NCBI GenBank assembly: GCA_963663635.2
Contig: CAXXMY010000020.1
Coordinates: 1-64,000 of the forward strand
From: Poriferisodalis sp963663635
Lineage (GTDB): Bacteria > Actinomycetota > Acidimicrobiia > Acidimicrobiales > Poriferisodalaceae
Length of the DNA: 64,000 bases
Direction: 5' to 3'
Below the pieces are notes generated by a model. That model did not search any database and was not told the origin of the DNA. It worked only from the letters and a program-made list of their open reading frames with translations. Both the position numbers and the translations under genes were made by a program. Below, piece by piece: positions 14,201 to 23,178 of the stretch (its first letter is position 1; the number at the start of each line of letters is the position of its first letter).

Positions 14201-15654
14201 ACGACCTGGCCACCGGCGACCGCCAAGCAGACTTGGACTTCGACACGCTGGCCGCTGCGGGCAACCGAACACCCACCGGCATCTGGTCCAACGGCGCCAC
14301 CATGTGGGTGGCCGACTACACCGACGACAAGATCTACGCCTACAACATGCCCGCCAACGCCTTTCTGCGATCGCTGGAGTTAACCGGCATCGACATCGGC
14401 TTCTCGACCGGGCGCATGGACTACGCGGTCCGGGTGCCCAGCGCGACCGCGTCCACGACGGTCGTTCCCGTCGCGGCGTCGGCTGGCACTATTGTGGCGA
14501 TCGCGCCCACCGACGCCGACGCCGGCACCGACGGCCACCAGGTCAGCCTGAGCACCGGCGACAACGCCCTCACCGTCACGGTCACCAACGGCGCCGCCAC
14601 CAAGACCTACACCGCCACCGTCACCCGTTCCACCTTTGCGAGCCTGTCTGACAACGCCGACCTGGCCACACTGGCAATCGCCGGCAGCGGACTCGGCGTG
14701 TCCAACAGCGCTGTGACCAAATACACCGTCAACGTCGCCAACAGCGTCTCGAGCAGCATCGTCACCGCCATACCCGATGACACCAACGCGACGGCGACCA
14801 TCACCCCCGCTGACGCCGACAACCAAACCGCAGGCCACCAAATCAACCTGAGCACCGGCAAGAACACCATCACCATCGCTGTAGAGGCCACCGACGGCAC
14901 CACCAAGACCTACAAAATCACCGTCAACCGAGCCTCGGCCGCCGACTTCGGCTGGAACCCCACAAGCGATCTGGCCGCGCTGCAGACTTCAGCACACTCC
15001 CCGCCATCGGCTCTGTGGTCCGACCGCACCACAATCTGGACAATATTCGGAGCTGGCAGCAACGTCTACGCCTACGATCTGACCACCGGCGACCGCCAAC
15101 CCAACCGCGACATCAACACCTTGGGCGATGCCGGCAACCACTATCCTGCCGGCTTGTGGTCCAACGGCACCACAATCTGGGTCACCGACCACATTGACGA
15201 CAAGGTCTACGCCTACGACCTGGCCACCGGCGACCGCAAGACGGACCGCGAATTCAACAACTCCCCTTACAACCATCATCCCAGGGGCCTGTGGTCGGAC
15301 GGCACAACCATGTGGGTGGTCGACGACGTCGACGCCAAGCTCTACGCCTACGACCTGGTCACCGGCGACCACCAACCCAACCGCGACATCAACGCCCTGG
15401 ACTACGCCGGCAACGACTTTCCTGCCGATTTGTGGTCCGATGGCACCACAATCTGGGTCACCGACCGCAATGACGGCAAGGTCTACGCCTACGACCTGGC
15501 CACCGGCGACCGCCAAGCAGACTTGGACTTCGACACGCTGGCCGCTGCGGGCAACCAGAATCCCACCGGCATCTGGTCAAACGGCACCACCATGTGGGTG
15601 GCCGACTACGCCGACGACAGGATCTACGCCTACAACATGCCCGCCAACACCTAG
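11284..15654 (+). CDS. Secreted FN3 / cadherin-like / beta-propeller repeat protein (probably truncated)
   Basis: A 1456-residue protein starting at an ATG after AGGGGGCGG. The signal peptide ends near SPVAAQQ. Residues 34-233 are two nearly identical FN3 domains (SHDSVTLDWDDPGDDTITGY). Then come cadherin-like beta-sandwich units (SLTLSGIDIG ... TYTITVNR) alternating with three blocks, at about 363-590, 792-1020 and 1222-1456. Each block has five or six repeats of WS(N/D)GTTMWV(A/S)D ... KIYAYDLATG, a propeller-blade pattern of about 45-50 residues. No enzyme motif is seen; binding or display at the surface is likely. The stop is a TAG at a position where parallel blocks have TTG (NMPAEALLQSLELTGID); the matching text continues after the stop for about 12 codons, so the original protein was longer. 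Confidence 0.8.
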   Translation: MTAMIRIHRATSALILFAGVIALAASPVAAQQSKPAKPSGLSASSVSHDSVTLDWDDPGDDTITGYRILRREVHNQPAGTFTTVNEDTASADTTYTDTTVEPDTKHAYRIVALNPSGASPKSKYANARTPAAPKPAKPSGLSANSVSHDSVTLDWDDPGDDTITGYRILRREVHNQPAGTFTTVNEDTASADTTYTDTTVEPDTKHAYRIVALNPSGVSPKSKYANARTPAAPSSDTGPGTKQTAPTTQRQDDDSQDDDNMPSSALLRSLTLSGIDIGAFAGTTTSYTASVAHAVATTTVVAAADNAGAAVTITPADDDTQTAGHQVHLNTGENTISIAVESSDGTQTKTYTITVNRASNAAFGWSTLADFTELAVRNHTPRGIWSNGTTMWVVNLSDRLFAYDLATMARDPAKDIATFAAAGNRRTNGLWSNGTTIWVSDTGVGKIHAYDLASGAHRVGLDFNNLNSAGNEYPIGLWSDGTTMWVSDYADGKIYAYDLAGGARRPNRDINTLGAAGNNSPAGLWSDGATLWVADYADGKLYAYDLATGARQADLDFDTLAAAGNNNPIGIWSRGATMWVVDSQDDRIYAYNMPAEALLQSLELTGIDIGFSTGRLDYAVWVPRTTTSTTVVAAAVSAGATVAIDPADADTQTAGHQISLSSGKNTIAVTVTDSTDTTTYTAVITRTAAVTLSDNADLSTLAIADSDLDVFNSAVTEYTAHVPNAAATTTVTATSDDSNATVTIDPADDDTQTAGHQVSLAEGANTVTIAVEATDGTTKTYKITVNRASAADFGWSVLPDFKELAVGNGTPRGVWSNGTTMWVTDTSNDKIYAYDLATGDRQAHRDINNLNAGNNYSTGLWSNGTTIWVSDNAYDKIYAYDLATGTYQAHRDINNLNARGNHTPNGIWSDGSTMWVVNYNDKIYAYDLATGARRPNRDINTLRAAGNNNPDGMWSDGTTMWVADYADDKLYAYDLATGDRQADLDFDTLAAAGNRTPTGIWSNGATMWVADYTDDKIYAYNMPANAFLRSLELTGIDIGFSTGRMDYAVRVPSATASTTVVPVAASAGTIVAIAPTDADAGTDGHQVSLSTGDNALTVTVTNGAATKTYTATVTRSTFASLSDNADLATLAIAGSGLGVSNSAVTKYTVNVANSVSSSIVTAIPDDTNATATITPADADNQTAGHQINLSTGKNTITIAVEATDGTTKTYKITVNRASAADFGWNPTSDLAALQTSAHSPPSALWSDRTTIWTIFGAGSNVYAYDLTTGDRQPNRDINTLGDAGNHYPAGLWSNGTTIWVTDHIDDKVYAYDLATGDRKTDREFNNSPYNHHPRGLWSDGTTMWVVDDVDAKLYAYDLVTGDHQPNRDINALDYAGNDFPADLWSDGTTIWVTDRNDGKVYAYDLATGDRQADLDFDTLAAAGNQNPTGIWSNGTTMWVADYADDRIYAYNMPANT
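11382..11981 (+). repeat. Tandem 300-bp FN3 duplication
   Basis: Units 11382-11681 and 11682-11981 are identical except for a few bases (for example ggcaagctcg versus ggcgaactcg, and gcctcc versus gtctcc near the end). Each encodes one FN3 domain of 100 codons. The similarity is far higher than protein selection alone would keep, so this is recent duplication or gene conversion. Confidence 0.9.
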
Positions 15655-16041
15655 CTGCAATCGCTGGAGCTCACCGGCATCGACGGCCCGCGCCCCGCGC
15701 ACATCTTCACTGTTTCGTGGAGGCTCTGGGGGTCCCTGAGTTTGGTGGAGCAATTGGGCGCACGAACGGACAGGGCACAGAGGGAACTTCTAGGGAACTA
15801 GTGCCACGAATTGCGAGTAGCCAGCATCTATACGATCCGCTAGGGAGTCGAACCCCTTCAGACCGGATCTACAGCCGTCGGCGCTGCCACCCGCGAACCA
15901 TGACACGCATGTCGGTTCGCGTGAGGTTGTGTGCAACATCCTTCCGCGGGAGCGGCGGATACCGATGACCGTGGACACCTCGACACTGTGCCTGCGGGCC
16001 GCCTCGGCCTGGGTTCGAAGCGTTCTGGGTGGTTCGGGTGG
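15655..16041. other. Intergenic 387 bp: decayed tail of the propeller gene, otherwise nothing firm
   Basis: The first 36 bases still encode LQSLELTGID in the frame of the upstream gene, after its TAG. Beyond about 15690 that similarity ends abruptly. No gene is supported in the rest. A short minus-strand frame (15790-15978) and a tRNA-like T-arm sequence near 15850 were considered and rejected. Confidence 0.6.
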
Positions 16042-19000
16042 TTATGGCGCTCGGAGGGTTCGGCGTGCGACGGCTGCGGCGGTGTGGGTTCGGGTGGCTC
16101 CGCTGTATCGGGGTGCGGTTGCGTCGGGCACGATTGCGCGGGCTTGTTCTTTGGCTTCGGCGGTGATGGCGGCGGGTCCGCCGATGAATATCACTCTGGT
16201 TGGCTGGTAGTCGCGAAGCACTTCGGCGGCTTCGAGGGAGAGCCGCCCCGCTTCGGTGTAGATCACTGCGGATCCTGGTGTGCGTGCCGACAGTGCTGCT
16301 GCGACGCCGATGTCGGGCGGGCTCCAGCCGTTGGCCACGATGACGGTCAGCTCGTCGGTCACTGCTGCTTGGTGGGGTCCCAGGAAGCGGCGCGCTATCG
16401 CGGCGGCGGTGCCAGTGCGGTTGGGCCCGCTGATGCGTTCGATGGCTGCTGTGGGTGCTGCGGCTCGTATTGCGGTTTCGGCTGCGGGTCCGATCGCTGT
16501 CTCGCCGCCGATGATGAGCACTCGGGCGGGCTGGTGGTCGCGCAGCAGTCGCTGTGTCGCTTCGGGCAGCGTGCCCGTTGCGGTGTAGGCGACCGCGGAG
16601 CGCGGTGTGCGCGCGGACAGTGCTGCGGCGGCGCCGATGTCGGCGGGGCTCCATCCGTTCGCGATGATCAGCGTGGCCGCGCCGGGTTCGACGGCGTCGA
16701 GGATGCGCCGCGCGACCGCGGCGGCGGTGTGCGAGCGTGTCGCCCCGGTGATGCGCTCGACCGATTCGGACTCCGACGCGTGCCGCATCGAGGCCAGCGC
16801 CGCGTCGCTCACCGCGGCCTTGCCGCCCACCACGATCACCCCCGCCGGCAGATAGTCCGATAGCAGGTCGCGTGCAGCGGTCGACAGGCGGTCGCCGGCG
16901 GTGTAGATCACCGCGGAGCCCGGCGTGCGCGCCGACAGCGCCGCTGCGGCGCCGATGTCGGCGGGGCTCCATCCGTTGGCGACGATGATCACCGCTGTGC
17001 TCGCCTCAGAACTGCCCCCGCCGCCGCCAGAGCCGCCGCCGCTGCCGCTGCCGCTGGTGCTTGTACTGGCGGCGGTCACTGTCACGTTCACGTAGGTGCT
17101 GACTCTTGCGCGGTGCGGGTCGGTCGCTTGGACCCGCAGCCGGTAGCTGGGCTGGGCCGAACGGTCGATGACGGTGCCTTCTGCCACGTGGATCTGGCCC
17201 GTGACCGCATCGACTGTGAACAGCGACGCGTCCACGTCGAACAGGGCGTAGGCGAGCGGGTCGTCGTCGATGTCGTCGGCGGTCACCGGGGCACCCACCG
17301 GCGATCCTGCGGGTGCCCCGTCGACGACAGTGCGTGTCACCGACGCGGCCGCGAATTTGGGCTGATCGTTGACCGGGTTCACCGTCACGGTCACTGTTGC
17401 CTCGCCGCTGGACAGGCGACCATCGGACACCGCATAGGTGAAGATGTCGTCGCCAAAGAAGTCGGGATCGGGCACATAGAGCAGCGTCTTGTCGGCCAAG
17501 ACGGTGACCCGACCGTGCAACGGCGCGTCGCGCACCCCCACCGCCGTGAGAGCGTCGCTGTCAGGATCGCTGTCATTGTCCAGGACCGCGATGACGACCC
17601 GGGCGTCCTCAGCCGTGACAGCGTCGTCGTCGGCGGCGGCGGGCGCTTCGTTCACGTCGGTCACCTTGATGGCGACAGCGATGTCGTCGCTGGCCCCCGA
17701 CGGGTCCGCGGCGGTGACCGTGACCGAATAGGAACCCGCCGCCTCGTAGTCCAATACCGTCCCCGAGCCGACACGGATCAGGCCTGAGGCGCCGTCAACA
17801 CTGAACAGGCCCATATCCGGGCCTGACAGCGAGTAGGCCAGCTTGGCGTTGTCGTCAGGATCCGGGTCGACCGCCGCGACCGCAGCCCCCACCGGGGAGC
17901 CGGCGGCCGAGTTCTCCGCGACCGTGCGCTCTACGGGGCCGTCGCCGAACGCCGGAGCGCGGTTCGTGTCGGGCGCAGCACGAGTCGCGTGAGCGGCCTG
18001 CGCAGCCGCGGCGCTGTCGACGCCCGGGTCGAAGCGGTCGCGGTAGACCACGACGACACCCAGGACATGACCCACATCGCCCGCCACAGGCTCATACTCA
18101 TAGCTCTGCGCAGACGCCCCGCCGATGACAACCCAGTCACCGCCCACCAAGCGCCGCCACCTCCACGACTGTGCTCGTGCGGCTCCTGCGACGCCGTCGG
18201 GATCGCTCAGCGCCGCGGTCAGCGCAGTGCCGGCCTGGGGCTGTGCCGGCGACAGGCGCACCACACCGGGCTCGTCGACGTTGGCGACATTGACCCTCAC
18301 GATCTCTGCGACCGGGACCCCGGCGCCGGCGCGGGCACGCACCTCCACCACATACTCGTTGTCGCCGCCGACGTCGGCGGGAACCTCGAAATCGGGCGCA
18401 CGCAAGAAGGAGAGAACGCCGCCGCCGCTGATCTCGAAATCGTCGCTGTCGACGCCGACCAGCGACCACCTGATCACAGCCCCCTCAGGATCAGCCGCGG
18501 CGAACGAAGCCACAGCCCCGACCGCGTTCTCGTCGAAACCGGCCACGAAAGAACCAGTGGCGCTGGTGATCGTCGCCGCCTCGTCCACATCGGCGACGGT
18601 CACGGCCACCTCGTGGCCCGCGGCGCCGCCGCCGTCGGAGGCCAGCACCGTGACGTCATAGACATTGTCTTCGCCGGCATCTGCCGGCATCTCATAATCC
18701 GGCGGCGCCCCGAACTCCAGCACCCCGCCGGCGATCGAAAACAGTGCGGCGTCGGCACCGCCGAGCGACCAGTCGATCGGGTCGCCCTCGGCGTCTGTCG
18801 CGGTGAACGTCGCCACCTCGCCGGTCCCGTTCTCCGGGAACGCGAACCCACTCGCTCCCGCGATCACCGGACGCTCGTTCGGGTCGACCAGCGTGACAGT
18901 TGCCATCCCGATGAACTGGCCGTCGTGGCGAACCGACACCGCCACCGTCTCGCCGTCGTCCTCGACAGCGTCAGCCGCCGCCGCGACCCCCAGACTCACC

Positions 19001-22000
19001 GAGCCCACACCAGCGGGCAGAACCAGCCGATACGGCGCGGACAACACATCGCCGCCGGCGTCGGTCACGACATAGTCCTCGCCGACGGTGGCGGTGCCGG
19101 CCGCTTCAACAGTCAGGGGCTGGGGCTGCGCGAACGTGACCCCGCCGGCGTCCACCGTCACCGTCACAGTGTCGCCCTCGAGAACCTCGGCGGCTTCGGC
19201 GGTCACGCTGAAGCTCGCCTGGTCGTCGCTGAGCACACTCACCTCCGCCACATTGGGCGAGCCCGCCAGATACCCCGGCGGATCCGCGGCATCGGCCACG
19301 ACCTGCGCGGTGACCGTCGCGGTGTCCTCCACCACCAGATCATCAACCGTGCCCACACGCAGCACCGCAGTGCCGTCGCCGGCCGCGAACGTCACCGACG
19401 ACAGCGGCACGCCCTCGAGAACCCCGCCGGTCCCCGTCACCCTGACACGCACCGTGAGCTCCCGCGACAACGGAGAGACCAGCGAATCGCCGCGGCGCGA
19501 CAGCTCGAACACAGCGTCAAGCCCCTCAAACACCGTCCCCGACAGGGACTGGGCGGCGATCGCGACCTCGGGCGGCTCCAGATCGCTCGCAGGAATCGTG
19601 ACCGTCAACGACCCCACCACAGACCCGCCCCCAGCCAACGTCGCCTGCAAGCCAACCGTCTCAGCCCCTTCAGCGTCTGTGTCGTCCACAGCCCTCAACA
19701 ACGCCTCGACCGAGCTCTCGCCCGCTGCCAGCGTCAACACAAACGGAGCCGACAGCTCCAAACCACCCGAATCCACCAGCTCGAAATCGTCAACGGCGAC
19801 CGCCGACCCCGAAACAGCGAGATCGATCACCTGATCCGCCGCGAACGTGACACCATTGACAATCGCTAACTCCAAACCCGTCTCACTCCCCTCGGACACC
19901 TCGCCGGTCCCAGACGTGAACTCCAACACAGCCGCATCGCCATCAGCGATCGTCACCGTCGACACATCCGTCGACCCCTCAGAGAACCCCGGCGCAAGCG
20001 CACCGAAGCTCAACTCGACCGTCTCATCACCCTCCACCACAACATCATCCACAGCCGCCAACGACACCGACTTGCGAGTCTCGCCCGCCGCGAAACTCAC
20101 CACGCTCGCAGCCACCGAAAAATCATCACCGGGCGACGCGCTGCTCTCAGCCGACACCACGACCGGCACCTCGATCTCATGCAAAGCCCCATGGGCCCTG
20201 CTCAACACCACCGGCACCTGAAGCGTCGCGCCCTCGCCAACGCTGTAAGCCGCAGCACCGAACGACACCGTCACCGGAGCACCGATCACCAACGCCGAAG
20301 GCACCACCGACAACATCGTCCCGTCAGCCGCACACACACCGCCAACCACGCACCCCTCGCCAGCGACCAACGAAACCGTGACAGCACCATCACCCTGCGG
20401 AGCCAACGACACCACATACGCATTCGCCGCCTCACCCGCCACCAAATGAGGCACCACCCCAGTCACCGAAGCACCCTCGACCCGCAACGACGGGCTGGTC
20501 TCCGCAAAGTCCGCCACAGGCCGACTGAACGCCACCACCACCCGCGCAACAGAACCCATACCCGAATGGAACAGCGACGTATGGGGGCTGTCCGGAAATA
20601 GCGCCGCCAACTCCCCGGGTCCGTCGGCCAGATACTCGGGCCGCATGACGGTGCCGCGCGTGAAGTCTGGGAGTCCATCCACCGACAGCCATTCCTCGCC
20701 GGTCTCCGGATCTACCTGGGTGAACACATCGGATGGTGGAGAAGTTGTGGGGTTCCGCCCGCGGCTCCCTCCCCAGCTGACCAGCCAATGGCCGTTGCTC
20801 AGCGGCTCGACGTTCCCGCCGCGGTAACCCACTTCGCTCACGGTGCCGTGCAGCGAATGGGCCCGCACGAACACCGCCTCGCCGTTCTCCAAGTCGATGG
20901 CGTATTCCAGGGCGCGGCTGTACACCTCGTTGGCTCGCAGCAGATTCTCACCCGTCCAGGGATTGATCGTGCACTTCACGCCGTTGTCGTAGAGGATCAG
21001 GTTCCCGTTGGGCAGCAACGACGACCCGTGCTGGCCGCAGAACTGCCCCTCCGGGTCGCCGATGATGTCCAGCGGCGGCGGGCCGATGCCGCGCTCGGCC
21101 CACTCGGCGTCGCTCAGATTCGACAGCCCCACCCGCCACACCACATCACCGGTCGCCGCATCGATGGCGAGCACTCTCGAGCATCCCCGCATCGACGCGA
21201 TGATCTGCCCCTCCGCCATCTGGATCGCGTTCAGATGCGCATAGTCGCCCCTGTCGGGCGGGAAGAAATGCTGCACGCAGTCCTCGAGGGGCATCCAGTC
21301 CCACGAATTCCAATTGAACGTCGCCCGCCCGCCCGGAGTCACGATCTGGATGGCCGAGTCCTCCACATAGACCTGGGACCCGAAGGGTTGGTCGTGCGAG
21401 TCCGGAAAGGTGAGATGGGACAGGTCGCGCACCGCGTCCTGATAGGCCATCAACATGTAGTCGCCGTTCTCGAGCACCCGGAAATCGTGGCCATCGGAGC
21501 GCGTCAGGGGCGATACCGCTGTCACATCATCGACCTGGTCCCGATTCGCGTCGAGAATCCGGTAAGTGCCGTAGGTGCTGCGGTAAGAGAATCGGGGCTC
21601 GCCGCCGGCGTCGGGATAGAACCGGAAGAACTGCGAGGTGTCGGCTCCGGCCGGCGCAGCGTGCCAGCGTGGGACGCCGTTGCTGTCCATGATCACCAGG
21701 CGCCCATGGCGGAGATACATGATCAGTTCGTCGAGCACCTTCACCGCGCCCAGAGGCTGCTCGACAGTGACCTCGCCGAAGTCGTCAGGGAGGCAGTGCA
21801 CGACGTACTGGGTCTGCGCGCCCTCGGCGTTCGCGAGCGCGATGCGCACCGCGCTGTCGCCCGTCACCGGCACCATCGCTGTGGCCGGCAAGCCCGCGCC
21901 GGGGTTGGCATATTGGGTGCCGTCCACCGATATCCGGGTCGACGTGTCGTCGGGGCGCATGGTCAGCGTCATGGTGTCGGTGTTGTTGCAGCCCACCGAG

Positions 22001-23178
22001 TAGTGCAGGGTCGCCGCGTCGAAGACGGGCCGCATCCGCCGCCAGGCGTCGTCGCCGGTGGCCGCGTCGGAGTCCTCGGTGCTGATCGACAGGCCGCTCA
22101 GCAGGTCCGCGGCAACGACCTCGGGCGCGGTGGCTTGGGCTTGTTTGGCGCTGCCGTGGCGGTCGCTGTAGGTCACGGCGGCGCGCAGGAAGCTCCTCGC
22201 GTCGGCGGCTGTGGGCGTGTAGACCGACGAGGCTGCTCCATCGATCGTGACCCAGTTGTTCTTGCCGGCGGTGCGCTCCCACACCCACGTCTGCGAGCCT
22301 GCCGCTGCGCCGTCGGGGTCCGTGAGTGTCGCGGTGATCGCCTCGCCCTTGCGGGGCCGCTTCGTCGACAGCGACACCGAGCCGTCCTCGTCCACATCAA
22401 AAACGGTCACCGTCACACTCAACGCAGAAGCAGCCGTGCCCGACTCCGACGAGGGCAGCAGCGTCACCACATAGACGTTGTCAGCGCCGCTGTCGGCAGG
22501 CGCCTCGAAATCCGGCGGCTTCGCAAATCTGGCCGGATCTACCGGGTCGATGTCGAACCGCAGCGCCCCCGACGGGTCCTCGATGCTGAAATGCGCGACG
22601 TCGTCGCCGCCCAGCGTCCACGCAATGCCGTCGCGGTCCTGTGCCGACGAAGCCGTGAACGTCGCCACCCGCGACCAGCTGTTCTCCGCGAACGTCACCG
22701 ACTCGGGGCCGCTGGTGGCCTCGAGCTCGATGAGATTCGCCAACGCCACCACTACCTCAGCCGTGACGTCGTTGACGCCGTCGCTGACCTGCACGGTCAC
22801 CTCAAAGGTGCCGTCGGCGTCGGCGTCGCCGGGATCCTCGAAGTCCTGGGCCGCGACGAACGCCAGCACACCCGACTCGTCCAGCGTGAACGCCGCACTG
22901 TCCGCGCCGCCCGCCAGCGACCAGACCAGATCCGACACCGAAGTGTCGGCATCGGTCGCGACCAGCGTCGCTGCAGAGGTCTCGCCCTCGACGACCTCAA
23001 AGGGACCGGCGCTCGTGATCTGCGGCGCCTCATCAGCGGCCTGGGCCATCGCAGGCAGCACCCACAACAACACCACAGCCGCCGCGGCCCACAACCCGCC
23101 CACAACAAGCCTGCCCGCACCGCCCCGCCGCCCACGAACTCGGACGGCAGGAGTCCTCCTGCTCTTCCTCGCATCCAC
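16042..23178 (-). CDS. Giant secreted arylsulfotransferase-like / Calx-beta / cadherin / CWB2 protein
   Basis: About 2378 residues from a GTG at 23178 preceded by AAGGA; a TTG at 23238 in the same frame overlaps a likely -10 element and is less likely. A signal peptide (LVVGGLWAAAAVVLLWVLPA, ends MAQA) is followed by cadherin-like repeats. An arylsulfotransferase-like propeller spans about 470-845: HDFRVLENGDYMLMAY, HLNAIQMAEGQIIASMRGCS and GQHGSSLLPNGNLILYDNG match the family's conserved His and Arg blocks, although the usual Asp after GQH is Gly. Next are Calx-beta units (from about 968), cadherin-like units and a VCBS/Big-type unit (LYVPDPDFFGDDIFTYAVSD). Three CWB2 repeats from about 2063 to the end (VANGWSPADIGAAAALSART) presumably anchor it to the wall. 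Catalysis is not certain. The gene is intact over 7.1 kb. Confidence 0.85.
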   Translation of the reverse strand: MDARKSRRTPAVRVRGRRGGAGRLVVGGLWAAAAVVLLWVLPAMAQAADEAPQITSAGPFEVVEGETSAATLVATDADTSVSDLVWSLAGGADSAAFTLDESGVLAFVAAQDFEDPGDADADGTFEVTVQVSDGVNDVTAEVVVALANLIELEATSGPESVTFAENSWSRVATFTASSAQDRDGIAWTLGGDDVAHFSIEDPSGALRFDIDPVDPARFAKPPDFEAPADSGADNVYVVTLLPSSESGTAASALSVTVTVFDVDEDGSVSLSTKRPRKGEAITATLTDPDGAAAGSQTWVWERTAGKNNWVTIDGAASSVYTPTAADARSFLRAAVTYSDRHGSAKQAQATAPEVVAADLLSGLSISTEDSDAATGDDAWRRMRPVFDAATLHYSVGCNNTDTMTLTMRPDDTSTRISVDGTQYANPGAGLPATAMVPVTGDSAVRIALANAEGAQTQYVVHCLPDDFGEVTVEQPLGAVKVLDELIMYLRHGRLVIMDSNGVPRWHAAPAGADTSQFFRFYPDAGGEPRFSYRSTYGTYRILDANRDQVDDVTAVSPLTRSDGHDFRVLENGDYMLMAYQDAVRDLSHLTFPDSHDQPFGSQVYVEDSAIQIVTPGGRATFNWNSWDWMPLEDCVQHFFPPDRGDYAHLNAIQMAEGQIIASMRGCSRVLAIDAATGDVVWRVGLSNLSDAEWAERGIGPPPLDIIGDPEGQFCGQHGSSLLPNGNLILYDNGVKCTINPWTGENLLRANEVYSRALEYAIDLENGEAVFVRAHSLHGTVSEVGYRGGNVEPLSNGHWLVSWGGSRGRNPTTSPPSDVFTQVDPETGEEWLSVDGLPDFTRGTVMRPEYLADGPGELAALFPDSPHTSLFHSGMGSVARVVVAFSRPVADFAETSPSLRVEGASVTGVVPHLVAGEAANAYVVSLAPQGDGAVTVSLVAGEGCVVGGVCAADGTMLSVVPSALVIGAPVTVSFGAAAYSVGEGATLQVPVVLSRAHGALHEIEVPVVVSAESSASPGDDFSVAASVVSFAAGETRKSVSLAAVDDVVVEGDETVELSFGALAPGFSEGSTDVSTVTIADGDAAVLEFTSGTGEVSEGSETGLELAIVNGVTFAADQVIDLAVSGSAVAVDDFELVDSGGLELSAPFVLTLAAGESSVEALLRAVDDTDAEGAETVGLQATLAGGGSVVGSLTVTIPASDLEPPEVAIAAQSLSGTVFEGLDAVFELSRRGDSLVSPLSRELTVRVRVTGTGGVLEGVPLSSVTFAAGDGTAVLRVGTVDDLVVEDTATVTAQVVADAADPPGYLAGSPNVAEVSVLSDDQASFSVTAEAAEVLEGDTVTVTVDAGGVTFAQPQPLTVEAAGTATVGEDYVVTDAGGDVLSAPYRLVLPAGVGSVSLGVAAAADAVEDDGETVAVSVRHDGQFIGMATVTLVDPNERPVIAGASGFAFPENGTGEVATFTATDAEGDPIDWSLGGADAALFSIAGGVLEFGAPPDYEMPADAGEDNVYDVTVLASDGGGAAGHEVAVTVADVDEAATITSATGSFVAGFDENAVGAVASFAAADPEGAVIRWSLVGVDSDDFEISGGGVLSFLRAPDFEVPADVGGDNEYVVEVRARAGAGVPVAEIVRVNVANVDEPGVVRLSPAQPQAGTALTAALSDPDGVAGAARAQSWRWRRLVGGDWVVIGGASAQSYEYEPVAGDVGHVLGVVVVYRDRFDPGVDSAAAAQAAHATRAAPDTNRAPAFGDGPVERTVAENSAAGSPVGAAVAAVDPDPDDNAKLAYSLSGPDMGLFSVDGASGLIRVGSGTVLDYEAAGSYSVTVTAADPSGASDDIAVAIKVTDVNEAPAAADDDAVTAEDARVVIAVLDNDSDPDSDALTAVGVRDAPLHGRVTVLADKTLLYVPDPDFFGDDIFTYAVSDGRLSSGEATVTVTVNPVNDQPKFAAASVTRTVVDGAPAGSPVGAPVTADDIDDDPLAYALFDVDASLFTVDAVTGQIHVAEGTVIDRSAQPSYRLRVQATDPHRARVSTYVNVTVTAASTSTSGSGSGGGSGGGGGSSEASTAVIIVANGWSPADIGAAAALSARTPGSAVIYTAGDRLSTAARDLLSDYLPAGVIVVGGKAAVSDAALASMRHASESESVERITGATRSHTAAAVARRILDAVEPGAATLIIANGWSPADIGAAAALSARTPRSAVAYTATGTLPEATQRLLRDHQPARVLIIGGETAIGPAAETAIRAAAPTAAIERISGPNRTGTAAAIARRFLGPHQAAVTDELTVIVANGWSPPDIGVAAALSARTPGSAVIYTEAGRLSLEAAEVLRDYQPTRVIFIGGPAAITAEAKEQARAIVPDATAPRYSGATRTHTAAAVARRTLRAP

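Noticed and set aside
15840..15900. tRNA-like sequence on the minus strand (CTGTAGA loop, GGGTTCGACTCCC T-arm)
   Set aside because: The anticodon stem does not pair, no matching 5' acceptor strand is found, and there is no CCA context. A chance resemblance is more likely.
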